A stretch of 64,000 nucleotides of DNA from Coxiellaceae bacterium (GTDB lineage: Bacteria > Pseudomonadota > Gammaproteobacteria > Coxiellales > Coxiellaceae). Position 1 is the first letter of the stretch. Every line of letters starts with the position of its first letter. Positions 52,421 through 61,072 of this stretch are shown in pieces. Where the stretch lies: the NCBI GenBank assembly GCA_029212885.1, contig JARGPC010000001.1, forward strand, positions 512,068 through 576,067, given 5' to 3'. The position numbers were made by a program, and so were the translations under genes. Below the pieces are notes generated by a model, which saw only the letters and a list, made by a program, of their open reading frames with translations, was not told where the DNA came from and did no database searches.

Positions 52421-53194
52421 CTATTGCACGACAAACCAGGGGTTGAGCAAATCTTTTTTATTATAAACAACTGGTTGATTTGTTTCGTATTGCAGCACTT
52501 GCTTCCCCGCTTGCTCAACAACGCATTGTGCCGCAGCTGTATCCCACTCCATCGTCGGGGCTAAGCGTGGATAAACATCCGCACTGCCTTCGGCTACCAT
52601 GCAAAGCTTTAATGAACTGCCTTTGGAAACCTTTTCTACCGGCTTACCCACTTTTTTTATATCTTCGATGAATGCTTTTGTTTCTCGTGTGCAGTGAGAT
52701 TTAGATGCCACTACTTTTATAACTGCACCATTGTCATTATTAATGGGCAATTGCTCTGGCGGCTGATTTTGAACTTGGCGATAAGCCCCGATATCTTTTG
52801 CTGCAAAATACAAGATATCAAGCACCGGCGCATACACCACCCCCAATATCGACTTACCCTCTTCAATCAATGCGATATTGACAGTAAACTCACCATTGCG
52901 CTTAATAAACTCTTTGGTGCCGTCAAGCGGATCAACCAACCAATATTGTGGCCAATCTTTTCTTGTTTCAAACTCGATGGCCTGCTTAGATTCCTCGGAT
53001 AAAATGGGAATATCTGGTGTTATTGATTGCAGGCACTTAACAATTTCATTATGCGCCACCAAATCGGCTGCCGTTAACGGTGAACCATCAGATTTTTGCT
53101 TTTGCTCAAAATCATCTTGCTGATAAATGTCTAATATTTTTTTTCCAGCTGCTTTTGCTATTGCTTTAATTTGATTCAGCAGGCTGTTGCTCAC
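52421..53194 (-). CDS. cysQ: 3'(2'),5'-bisphosphate nucleotidase
   Basis: About 257 residues of the inositol-monophosphatase fold: SPLTAADLVAHNEI, PILSEESKQAI, metal motif WLVDPLDGTKEFIKRNGEF, and MEWDTAAAQCVVEQAG. It removes the 3'-phosphate of PAP, the by-product of PAPS use. I favour GTG 53194; the frame begins at TTG 53215. Either way it starts inside the DUF2061 gene, so the three sulfate genes are translationally linked. Confidence 0.93.
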   Translation of the reverse strand: MSNSLLNQIKAIAKAAGKKILDIYQQDDFEQKQKSDGSPLTAADLVAHNEIVKCLQSITPDIPILSEESKQAIEFETRKDWPQYWLVDPLDGTKEFIKRNGEFTVNIALIEEGKSILGVVYAPVLDILYFAAKDIGAYRQVQNQPPEQLPINNDNGAVIKVVASKSHCTRETKAFIEDIKKVGKPVEKVSKGSSLKLCMVAEGSADVYPRLAPTMEWDTAAAQCVVEQAGKQVLQYETNQPVVYNKKDLLNPWFVVQ

Positions 53195-53432
53195 TGTGAT
53201 GCTTAACTCGACCAAAATTCACCCCATTCCATGCACGCTCATGCAAATAAAACAATATTAGCTTGGCAAATACTTCTATCGAACCAATCGACAACGCAAC
53301 AGCAATACTACCGGTAACAAAATAACTGATCACCATGGTGGTAATGGTGGCGCAAATACGCCAACTAAGCGACTTCGCTAGGCTGCGATAATGCTTGTCC
53401 GACGGCTTCTTTTGCGTCTTCTGTATTTTCAT
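53166..53432 (-). CDS. DUF2061 membrane protein
   Basis: About 88 residues from ATG 53432. It contains the DUF2061 pattern SLAKSLSWRICATITTMVIS followed by YFVTGSIAVALSIGSIEVFAKLI in the next segment and ends in FYLHERAW, with two membrane helices. Proteins of this family are often beside APS kinase genes, so a role near sulfate activation is inferred from context. It overlaps the upstream Sat/CysC gene by 68 bases and cysQ by about 29. Confidence 0.85.
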   Translation of the reverse strand: MKIQKTQKKPSDKHYRSLAKSLSWRICATITTMVISYFVTGSIAVALSIGSIEVFAKLILFYLHERAWNGVNFGRVKHHSEQQPAESN

Positions 53433-55092
53433 TTTCAACATCCAATGTGGTAGATTCAGCCAATAAATAACCCTGCTCAAACAAGTAGTCCATTACTTTA
53501 TCCACTTGGCTTGCTACTGTCTGATCCGTGGTATCAAGCACTAGCTCGGCTCGTTCAGGCTCTTCGTACGGGTCATCAATACCGGTAAAGCCTTTAATCT
53601 CGCCGGCACGCGCCTTTTGATACAGCCCCTTAACATCACGTCTTTCACATTCCGCCAAAGGTGTCGATACATGCACCTCAATAAAACCACCGTATTCAGC
53701 AATCATATCACGCACTTGTCGACGCGTATGACGATAAGGCGCAATCGGCGCACAAACAGCAATGCCGCGATGCTTAGTGATTTCACTCGCCACATAACCA
53801 ATGCGGGTAATATTCAGATCGCGGTGTTCTTTTGAAAATCCTAACTCGCTCGACAAATGCTTGCGCACCAAGTCGCCATCTAATAAAGTCACCGAACGAC
53901 CGCCGTATTCTAATAACCGACTAATAAGCGCTTTTGCGATGGTTGATTTACCCGCGCCCGACAAACCGGTAAAGAATACCGTAAATCCTTGTTTTTCTTT
54001 TGCCGGAATCGTACGTTTTAACTCTTTAATTACCTCAGGGAATGAAAACCATTCAGGGATTTCTTCATCAGCACGCAACCTTCTGCGAAACTCAGTGCCC
54101 GATATACGCGCAATTTGCTCGGGATCAGTCACACTATCGGCTGGTTGATAGGTTTTGGTATCTTTAACAAAAACCATTTCTTTAAACGGCACCATTTGTA
54201 TACCAATTTCATCTTGATACTTAGCGACAATCTCTTGCGCATCATATGGCCCATAAAATGGATTGCCTTGAGAATCATTACCCGGCCCCGCATGATCACG
54301 CCCAACAATAAAGTGCGTACAACCATAATTCTTACGAATCAATGCATGCCATAATGCCTCACGCGGACCCGCCATACGCATCGCCAATGGCAATAAACTC
54401 AACATCGCTGAATTTTCAGGGTAACGTTTTATTAGTTTTTCATAACAACGCACACGGGTAAAATAATCAATATCACCCGGCTTAGTCATACCAACCACCG
54501 GATGGATCAATACATGCGCGCCCAAATCATTAGCTGCATTGATGGTGAGTTGTTGATGTGCGCGGTGCATTGGGTTGCGTGTTTGAAACGCCACCACTTT
54601 ATCCCAGCCGTTTTGCTTAAAATAAGCCTTAAGCTCTGCAGGTGTGCGACGAATATGCGTAAAGTCATAGTGTGACGGCAATTGTTTAGCGGTAATTTTA
54701 CCACCTAAATATATATCACCCGCTTGTTCCATCAAATACCGAACAGCAGGATGTGCTAAATCAGTTGTGCCAAATACTTTTTCTGCTTCTTCTTTTTTAT
54801 TAGGAGCCCACTTGTCTTCGACCAGCATGGTCGCCAGCACAACACCTTCAAGATCACGTAACTCGATTTCTGTATTAAGCTCAACTTGACTAGCAAAATC
54901 TTGTGACACATCTAGCGTGATCGGCATTGGCCATACTTCGCCCGTGCTTAAGCGCATATTGTCTAATACGGATTGGTAATCTTTTTGGATTAAAAATCCT
55001 TTTAGTGGCGCAAAGCCATCGTTACTGAGTAATTCAATATCGAAGATCTGGCGGAGAGTGAGGCTACATGGCTGAGAGCTTTGAAAATTCAT
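53365..55092 (-). CDS. Bifunctional ATP sulfurylase / APS kinase
   Basis: A 575-residue fusion. Residues 1-375 are a homo-oligomeric (Sat/MET3-type, not CysDN) ATP sulfurylase with VVAFQTRNPMHRAHQQLTI (HxxH) and FIVGRDHAGPG. The rest is an APS kinase with Walker A FFTGLSGAGKSTIAKAL, GDLVRKHLSSELGFS, and ICAPIAPYR-like VCAPIAPYRHTRRQVRD. It makes APS then PAPS in the cytoplasm. First gene of the operon. No PAPS reductase or sulfotransferase is in the window. Confidence 0.95.
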   Translation of the reverse strand: MNFQSSQPCSLTLRQIFDIELLSNDGFAPLKGFLIQKDYQSVLDNMRLSTGEVWPMPITLDVSQDFASQVELNTEIELRDLEGVVLATMLVEDKWAPNKKEEAEKVFGTTDLAHPAVRYLMEQAGDIYLGGKITAKQLPSHYDFTHIRRTPAELKAYFKQNGWDKVVAFQTRNPMHRAHQQLTINAANDLGAHVLIHPVVGMTKPGDIDYFTRVRCYEKLIKRYPENSAMLSLLPLAMRMAGPREALWHALIRKNYGCTHFIVGRDHAGPGNDSQGNPFYGPYDAQEIVAKYQDEIGIQMVPFKEMVFVKDTKTYQPADSVTDPEQIARISGTEFRRRLRADEEIPEWFSFPEVIKELKRTIPAKEKQGFTVFFTGLSGAGKSTIAKALISRLLEYGGRSVTLLDGDLVRKHLSSELGFSKEHRDLNITRIGYVASEITKHRGIAVCAPIAPYRHTRRQVRDMIAEYGGFIEVHVSTPLAECERRDVKGLYQKARAGEIKGFTGIDDPYEEPERAELVLDTTDQTVASQVDKVMDYLFEQGYLLAESTTLDVENENTEDAKEAVGQALSQPSEVA

Positions 55093-55259
55093 GAATGCAG
55101 CATCCTAACTATCCCCCTAAGCCGAGGATTATACATTAAAAAAAATAGTATACAACTTCACTTAGTACCCCGCCTAGGGCCTACGCATCAAAATAAAATT
55201 CTTTAATTTTAGCGTATTTGTCTAATATTGGTCTTTTTGTAATTGGAAATGAGCCCAGC
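55093..55259. other. Non-coding stretch before the IS scar
   Basis: AT-rich; holds the upstream region of the ATP sulfurylase gene (minus strand). I see no further gene or clear promoter here. Confidence 0.4.
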
Positions 55260-55357
55260 ATGGAAGGCGCGCTTAAATATTTTGCAGACTTACAAGATCC
55301 TAGGTCGTATCGTAATCAAAAATATCCGTTAAGAGACTTGATAGGTGTTTCTTTGCT
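55260..55357 (+). mobile_element. ISAs1-family transposase remnant, N-terminal end only
   Basis: Reading from ATG 55260 gives MEGALKYFADLQDPRSYRNQ then KYPLRDLIGVSLL, the start of the DDE_Tnp_1-associated domain of ISAs1/H-repeat transposases (LxDPRxxRxxxYPLxDIL). Similarity ends near 55357, and a stop at 55368 lies in unrelated sequence. The rest of the transposase is gone. Confidence 0.7.
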
Positions 55358-55467
55358 CGAAGGCCTATAGCCTGTAAAGCAATTTGTAGTGCTGCTGTAC
55401 CTATTGATACACATATGACTTGATATTGAGCACCTAAAAAATCAGATAACGCATTTTGATAATCAAA
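55358..55467 (-). pseudogene. DegT/DnrJ-type aminotransferase fragment
   Basis: The minus strand from 55467 reads FDYQNALSDFLGAQYQVICV then SIGTAALQIALQAIGL, the N-terminal PLP-cofactor region of sugar aminotransferases (GTaALxlALxAlG). Upstream the frame is broken (a start-like MDELMPKI is one base out of frame) and downstream it is cut by the ISAs1 scar. A dead relic of a sugar gene at the edge of the island. Confidence 0.6.
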
Positions 55468-55587
55468 TTTTAGGCATTAACTCGTCCATATGTGATTTGT
55501 TCAAAGGCATTAAGCTAAATCGAACAAATATATCCAATAAAATAAAAGATTTTTGCGGAAATGCTTTTTATGTAGTATTTCAGAGTA

Positions 55588-55616
55588 TTGACTTGCTTAA
55601 AATTTTTCTTTTAATT
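55588..55616 (+). promoter_or_regulatory. Candidate promoter of the sugar operon
   Basis: TTGACT at 55588-55593, a 17-base spacer, TTAATT at 55611-55616, 58 bases before the first gene of the plus-strand operon. The -10 is weak, so this is tentative. Confidence 0.35.
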
Positions 55617-55673
55617 AGAATTCAGTGTGATTTTAAAGGGCCGCTTAACCAAACTAAAGGAAGAGTTTCAGTG

Positions 55674-56282
55674 ATGAATTGGAATCAGGCATTACAGCAC
55701 TTCACCTCAGTTTTAAATTCATGTTGCTTTACTGGTCGCGAGGGTGACTGTGTAAATAGAGATCAAGGCTTTGGCTTTATGTTAAATTGCGCCTTAAAAG
55801 TAAAGGCTGCAGGCAACGCTATTTACTTTATCGGAAATGGTGCAAGTGCGTCGATGGCGAGCCATTTTTCAGTCGATATTTCAAAAAATGCACGTATACC
55901 TTGTTTTACGTTGACGGATCCTTCGTCGATGACTGCTGTTTCTAATGATATTAATTATGAGAGTGTCTACTCCGATCCTCTGTCGTATATGCTTAAAAAA
56001 AACGACGTTCTAATTGCTATTAGCAGTTCTGGAAATTCACGAAATATACTATCTGCTGTGCGTACGGCTCAAAAAAATGAGGGCTTTGTAATCACTTTCT
56101 CAGGAATGAATGAAGATAACGCATTAAGGCACATGGGGGATATCAATATTTTCGTAAAAGATGAAGACTATGGCTTTGTTGAAAGCGCACATGCGTTTAT
56201 TTTGCATCACTGGGTAGATAGGGTACTGGATGCAATTTGTTATAAAGCAAGCGAGCCAATTCAAGAGGTTGCAAGGATTTAA
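55674..56282 (+). CDS. Phosphoheptose-isomerase-like SIS protein
   Basis: About 202 residues from ATG 55674 (GTG 55671 is equally placed after AAGGAAG). It is a GmhA-type SIS domain: AIYFIGNGASASMASHFSVD, FTLTDPSSMTAVSNDINYES, LIAISSSGNSRNIL, and ESAHAFILHHWVDRVLDAI. GmhA turns sedoheptulose 7-phosphate into D-glycero-D-manno-heptose 7-phosphate. Relative to GmhA, two presumed zinc-site positions look changed (Glu to Asp after the first His; Gln to Glu in the last helix), so the substrate may differ. Confidence 0.82.
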   Translation: MNWNQALQHFTSVLNSCCFTGREGDCVNRDQGFGFMLNCALKVKAAGNAIYFIGNGASASMASHFSVDISKNARIPCFTLTDPSSMTAVSNDINYESVYSDPLSYMLKKNDVLIAISSSGNSRNILSAVRTAQKNEGFVITFSGMNEDNALRHMGDINIFVKDEDYGFVESAHAFILHHWVDRVLDAICYKASEPIQEVARI

Positions 56283-56297
56283 TTTAAGGATAATTTG

Positions 56298-57086
56298 TTG
56301 AAAATTGTGAGATTGAGGCATAGTGGTGTGCCTACATATGGATCTATCAATGAAGACGGTGCTATTTTTGAAATAGATAATTCACCGTTAGATGATGAAA
56401 TTCGTACCGGAAGTCAAATTAGTCATATAAATAATTGCGAGCTTTTGGCTCCATGCCAGCCGTCAAAGCTCGTTTCTATTGCTATAAATTTTTCTGGGAT
56501 TGATGGTTTTTCTTCAGAAATGACAGAGCCAATGGTCTTTATTAAGCCAGCAACTTGCGTTACGCCTCCAAATACTAAGATTTTTAATCCTTTTCCTGAG
56601 CTTCCTTGGTGGGGGGAGGCGGAGTTAGCTGTAGTAATTAAAAATCGAATACGCCATGTTTCAGAAGAAGAGGTTGCAAAAAATATTTTAGGCTTCACCA
56701 TAGCTAATGATGTTACCGTTGATAATATTGAGGGCCGCGATCATCACTTGGCTCGTTCAAAATGTCCAGATGATTTTTGTCCGCTTGGACCCTGGATAAA
56801 TACGGAATTTGATAGTTCTGATTGTGTGATTGAGGCGGTTCAAAACGGTGAAGTGATCCGTCGTGGCCGGTCAAGTCAGCAATTTTGGCAGTGGCCGAAA
56901 ATAATTACATGGCTATCACAGTGGATTACCTTAGAGCCCTTTGATGTTATTCTGACAGGAAATCCACCAGATACTGTTGGCATGAGATACCTTGCACATG
57001 GTGATACTTATACAGCTAGAATTGATGGGTTAGGTGAATTAACAAATACATTTCATATAGGGATAAATGATGGTTGCAGCGAATAA
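56298..57086 (+). CDS. Fumarylacetoacetate-hydrolase-fold protein
   Basis: A 262-residue FAH-fold enzyme from TTG 56298, seven bases after AAGGA. The metal-binding set is present: WWGEAELAVVIKN (ExE) and FTIANDVTVDN (Asp), then GPWINTEF and LTGNPPDTVGM. The family handles acylpyruvates: hydrolysis, decarboxylation or oxaloacetate tautomerisation. Beside a pyruvate-type aldolase, a keto-acid proofreading or ring-opening role is conceivable. Confidence 0.85.
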   Translation: MKIVRLRHSGVPTYGSINEDGAIFEIDNSPLDDEIRTGSQISHINNCELLAPCQPSKLVSIAINFSGIDGFSSEMTEPMVFIKPATCVTPPNTKIFNPFPELPWWGEAELAVVIKNRIRHVSEEEVAKNILGFTIANDVTVDNIEGRDHHLARSKCPDDFCPLGPWINTEFDSSDCVIEAVQNGEVIRRGRSSQQFWQWPKIITWLSQWITLEPFDVILTGNPPDTVGMRYLAHGDTYTARIDGLGELTNTFHIGINDGCSE

Positions 57087-58010
57087 TTGCATTTTGCGCC
57101 ATGAAACTAAGCAAGAAGTGATATCGCATAGGCTGAGGCATGATAAGCCAGGAACAGTGGTTAAGTGCAGTAAGTGTGCGTTAGTGAGACTGAAAAACGC
57201 GCAATCATATTCTGATAAACTTAATGATTATTATGTGGGTATAAAAAAAGATCTAGACAAAATGTTCGACACTTTTTTACCCCTACAAAAGGATCGAGTA
57301 AAAAAAATAAAACCTTACTTAAAGCCCGAACATACGGCGCTTGAAATTGGCAGCAATACTGGTTATTTTTTGCATGTAATAAAGCCACTTGTATCAGAAA
57401 TTCAAGGCCAAGAGCTTAATGTTGCAGTAGCACAATATGCAGCTGAAGTAAGAGGAATTCCAACAAGCCCTGCCCCCATTGAGCAAAATGAATTACCTGA
57501 ACATCAGTTTGATCATATTTGTTTGTTTCAATTACTAGAACATGCTGTAAATCCTATAGGGGTTTTGGATGGTTTAAAAAGGCTATTGAAGCCGGGCGGG
57601 AAATACACATAGAAGTTTCGAATTTAATGAATCCATTGGTTTGGCTTTATAACATTGAGAGGAATCGAAACTTCTATTATCAGGAGCCGCATTTGCACTA
57701 CTTTACGGTGGGGTCTCTGACAGAAATTACTAAAACGTCACATTTTGATGCTTTGAATATCTGCAGATTCCAGCAAACGAGTATGCTAAATAACTTGAAC
57801 TGGGTTTATACCAATAAGCCTCAAAAAAGCCGGTTACACTGTCACCAACCGACGGTGCAAAATGAATATTTACATGATAAAGTGGCTGTTGAAAAAAAAG
57901 AAAGGTTTGATAAATTGATGGTAGACTTTAACCAGAAATATATTAAGCTCATGGAAACAGAAGGCTATGCGGATATGATTTTCGCGACGATTACACCCAA
58001 AAATGTTTAA
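57067..58010 (+). pseudogene. SAM methyltransferase, frameshifted
   Basis: The first frame (57067-57612) has a Zn-ribbon-like start (HDKPGTVVKCSKCALVRL), then the SAM loop ALEIGSNTGYFLHVI and FDHICLFQLLEHAVN, ending at KPGGK. The second frame (to 58010) continues with EIHIEVSNLMNPLVWLYN and a helical C-terminal part. One more G in the run at 57597-57601 (GGGCGGG) would join them as LKPGGEIHIEV, exactly the family pattern. Either a recent 1-base loss, a switchable G-run, or an assembly error. Its position in the operon suggests methylation of the sugar product. Confidence 0.75.
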
Positions 58011-58021
58011 GGCATGGAAAT

Positions 58022-58459
58022 ATGAAGCAAGGTATGGTGAGTATTTATATGGCTTATGTAGCTCAAAATAAACCAACATTTGTTCGTGGGTCACGTGATC
58101 GCTTTAGGGGTTTTGTATGGGCCGGAGATGTTGTTGATGCATTCAATCATTGTTCATTATCAGATAAAGCGATTGATAAAGTTTATAATGTTAGCACAGG
58201 CGTTAAAACTTACTTATGGCAACTATTAGATGAAATTATAAAAACATTTAGTGATTTGCCAGAACAATATCCGATTGAACTTGGCGAGCCAAAACCAAAT
58301 GATCAATTTGGAGTTTTTGGAAGTTATGAAAGGCTTAAGCAGGATACGGGTTGGCAGCCCAGTGTTCAGCCGCCTGATGGACTAGAAAGTTTGGAAGGCT
58401 GGCTGAGTGAGAGCAATATATGTAATGAATTAGAGAAAAATAAGGAGGTAATGGTATGA
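58022..58459 (+). pseudogene. NAD-dependent sugar epimerase/dehydratase, C-terminal fragment
   Basis: A 145-residue frame equivalent to the last 45 percent of an extended SDR: MKQGMVSIYMAYVAQNKPTF, RFRGFVWAGDVVDAFNHCS, KVYNVSTGVKTYLWQLLDEI, and LGWQPS-like TGWQPSVQPPDGLESLEGWL. The whole NAD-binding half and catalytic YxxxK are missing, and only 11 bases separate it from the methyltransferase, so a deletion has removed the front. It may still be translated but should not be an active oxidoreductase. Confidence 0.75.
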
Positions 58460-59232
58460 AAGTAGTAATTGGTATTCCAGCAAGGATGGGCTCGACTCGT
58501 TATCCCGGAAAACCATTAGTTGACATATTGGGAATGCCAATGTTAGAGCACGTTTATAAACGTTCATTGCTAGCTAAACATATCGATGATGTATTTGTTG
58601 CAGCCTGCGATGAAGAAATAAAAAGCGTGGTTACAGGTTTCGGTGGTAACGTTTACATGACACCAAAAGAAATTAGCCGGCCGGCATTGCGAGTTGCTGA
58701 AGCATGTAAACAACTATCTCTAGATGACGATGATATTGTTGTGGTTGTTCAAGGCGATGAGCCTCTAGTGCATCCAGGAATGCTTGATCTTGCAGTAAAA
58801 CCTCTGCTTGAAGACAAGTCGGTACAATTATTGACTTTGGTGGCTGAGGCGACTGAAAAAGAGTGGCTTGATATCAATGCCGTTAAGGTGGTTACTGACA
58901 AAAATGAAGATGTTTTGTTTATGAGCAGAAGCCCTATTCCTTCAAACACTAGAAATAGACCTGGTAAATGTTTAAAACAAGTAGCAATTATGCCGTTTAG
59001 GAAAAAATTTCTATTAGAGTTTTTGGCGATGGAGGCTATGCCATATGAAATTACGGAATCAGTAGAGTTGTTACGTGCAGTTGAGCATGGTGTTAAAGTA
59101 AGAACGGCATTGTCACCGTTCCAAAGTGCGTCTGTAGATACGAAAGAAGATCAAGCGAAAGTGATAGAGCTCATGAAAAAAGACGTGTTTTTTCCTGAAT
59201 ATACAAAAATTAATACAGAGGTTTCAGTATGA
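58456..59232 (+). CDS. KdsB-like cytidylyltransferase, divergent
   Basis: A 258-residue CMP-sugar synthetase of the KdsB type: VVIGIPARMGSTRYPGKPLV, DDVFVAACDEEI, VVVVQGDEPLVHP, and INAVKVVTDKNEDVLFMSRS. KdsB activates Kdo with CTP. Where KdsB has HxSGTDR after the MT motif, this protein has MTPKEISRPALRVAEA, so the sugar-binding site is altered and Kdo itself is probably not the substrate. Four-base overlap with the gene before and after; ribosome site GGAGG nearby. Confidence 0.87.
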   Translation: MKVVIGIPARMGSTRYPGKPLVDILGMPMLEHVYKRSLLAKHIDDVFVAACDEEIKSVVTGFGGNVYMTPKEISRPALRVAEACKQLSLDDDDIVVVVQGDEPLVHPGMLDLAVKPLLEDKSVQLLTLVAEATEKEWLDINAVKVVTDKNEDVLFMSRSPIPSNTRNRPGKCLKQVAIMPFRKKFLLEFLAMEAMPYEITESVELLRAVEHGVKVRTALSPFQSASVDTKEDQAKVIELMKKDVFFPEYTKINTEVSV

Positions 59233-60011
59233 TTAACCAACTAAAGAAAAAACTATCTTCAGGTCATCAAGTATTTGGAAGTTGGTCGATGTTAGCATCG
59301 CCAGCGGTTATGAATGTTATGGGGCAATCAGGTCTGGATTTCGTTATCATTGACATGGAACATGGCCCAATGAATTTTGAAACCGCAGAAAATCAAATTT
59401 ATGCAACTGAATCAGCTGATTCAACACCCGTGGTTCGCTTGGGCGATGTTGATGAATTAAGTATTCTACGATCATTAGAAATTGGCGCGCAAGCACTATT
59501 AGTATCACATGTTGACACTGCAGAAGCAGCTAGGCGTGTTGTTAATGCCGCTAGGTATGCACCAGAAGGTGATAGGGGGCTATCGCCATTCACTAGAAGG
59601 CATGGATTTTCTGATGAAAATCTTCCTGAGAAGTTAGCGCTGGCTAATCAAGAGATGTTTGTTGGCGTATTGGTTGAGGGGGAAAATGGGGTCAATAATT
59701 TAGATGAAATATTAGAGGTTGATGGCCTAGATATGGTTTATTTAGGGATATACGATATTTCGATGGCTGCTGGAATCCCCGGGGAGCTTTACCATCCCAA
59801 AGTTTTGCATACATTGGCTTCTTGCGCCGAAAAAATTACAAAAAAAGGCTTAATAGCAGGTTCTGTTGCACGTGATCCTAAGTATATTAAGGTGCTTAAT
59901 GACGCAGGCTTTAGGTTTATATCTTATCGTTGTGACTCCGCTATGTTACTTGAGAGTTTTAAATCCGTTAATCAACAATTTCAAGATATCTGCATGCTGG
60001 AGAAGGTCTAG
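59229..60011 (+). CDS. HpcH/HpaI-family aldolase
   Basis: A 260-residue class II pyruvate-type aldolase: VFGSWSMLASPAVMNVMGQS, FVIIDMEHGPMNFE (with the metal Glu region), GVLVEGENGVNNLDEILEVD, and MVYLGIYDISMAAGIPG. The family cleaves or forms 4-hydroxy-2-keto acids. Before the CMP transferase it could build a 3-deoxy-2-ulosonic acid from pyruvate and an aldehyde, replacing a PEP-dependent synthase. Confidence 0.88.
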   Translation: MINQLKKKLSSGHQVFGSWSMLASPAVMNVMGQSGLDFVIIDMEHGPMNFETAENQIYATESADSTPVVRLGDVDELSILRSLEIGAQALLVSHVDTAEAARRVVNAARYAPEGDRGLSPFTRRHGFSDENLPEKLALANQEMFVGVLVEGENGVNNLDEILEVDGLDMVYLGIYDISMAAGIPGELYHPKVLHTLASCAEKITKKGLIAGSVARDPKYIKVLNDAGFRFISYRCDSAMLLESFKSVNQQFQDICMLEKV

Positions 60012-61072
60012 TGAGTCAGGCTGACATGCTACGTGTTGGGATAGCAGGTTTTGGAACTGTAGGTAAATTGCGTAAGATTTATATTGATAAGCATTCGCGT
60101 ATGAAAGTAATAGCGGTATGTGATCAAATCTATACTACATCTTTTACGCACGATGAGGGATATAACTGCTTTTCAGATTATACGCAATTGCTTGATGAAC
60201 CTTTAGATGTATTGTTTGTTTGTATGCCGAATTATTTGGCTGCTGAAATAACGATGAAAGCTCTAGAGAGAGGTCTGCATGTGTTTTGTGAAAAACCACC
60301 GGGGAGAAATGTTGAGGACATTACTCGTGTGATTGAGGTGGAGAAACGTTGCCATAATCAAAAGTTAATGTATGGTTTTAATCATCGATATCACCTTTCC
60401 GTGCGTGATGCAATGAAAATTGTACGAAGCAAGGAGTTGGGTGACATAATTAGTTTGAATGGCATATATGGTAAGTCGGGCATTATAAAATTCGATTCAG
60501 ACTGGAGAACAAAGCGAGCGTTATCCGGTGGGGGTATTTTATTAGACCAGGGGATACACATGGTTGATATGATGCGATTGTTCGCTGGTGAGTTTACTGA
60601 AGTGCACAGTTATATATCCAATAGCTATTGGAAGCATGATGTTGAAGACAATGCATATGCTTTGATGCGCACGCAGAGTGGTGTGGTCGCATTCTTGCAT
60701 TCATCTGCCACGCAATGGCGACATCGTTTTCAGTTAAATATCACCTTATCTAAAGGGGCTATCTGTTTATCAGGTATTTTATCGGGCACAAAGAGTTATG
60801 GTGCAGAAACTATAACTACAGCTTATGCCGGAGAGAATGATGCGGGTGACCCGAAAGAACAAATGATAAAGTACAATGAAGATGTTTCGTGGAATGAAGA
60901 AATTAAAGCATTCGCAGACGTTATATTGAATGATAAGCCGGTTTGTTCAGGTTCGTCGCGCGAAGCTTTGCAGACAATGGAGTTGGTGTATAAAATTTAT
61001 TGTGCTGATGAGGAATGGAAAAATCGCTTTAATCTCACACCAGAAAATAGCAAAGATGTGGAATATGCATAA
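60011..61072 (+). CDS. Gfo/Idh/MocA-family oxidoreductase
   Basis: A 353-residue NAD(P)-dependent sugar oxidoreductase. GTG start overlapping the preceding TAG by one base. RVGIAGFGTVGKLRKIYIDK (dinucleotide loop), LFVCMPNYLAAEITMKAL, HVFCEKPPGRNVEDI (EKP motif), GGGILLDQGIHMVDMMRLF with the catalytic His. Family members oxidise or reduce a sugar hydroxyl, for example at C3 or in inositols. Confidence 0.88.
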   Translation: MSQADMLRVGIAGFGTVGKLRKIYIDKHSRMKVIAVCDQIYTTSFTHDEGYNCFSDYTQLLDEPLDVLFVCMPNYLAAEITMKALERGLHVFCEKPPGRNVEDITRVIEVEKRCHNQKLMYGFNHRYHLSVRDAMKIVRSKELGDIISLNGIYGKSGIIKFDSDWRTKRALSGGGILLDQGIHMVDMMRLFAGEFTEVHSYISNSYWKHDVEDNAYALMRTQSGVVAFLHSSATQWRHRFQLNITLSKGAICLSGILSGTKSYGAETITTAYAGENDAGDPKEQMIKYNEDVSWNEEIKAFADVILNDKPVCSGSSREALQTMELVYKIYCADEEWKNRFNLTPENSKDVEYA

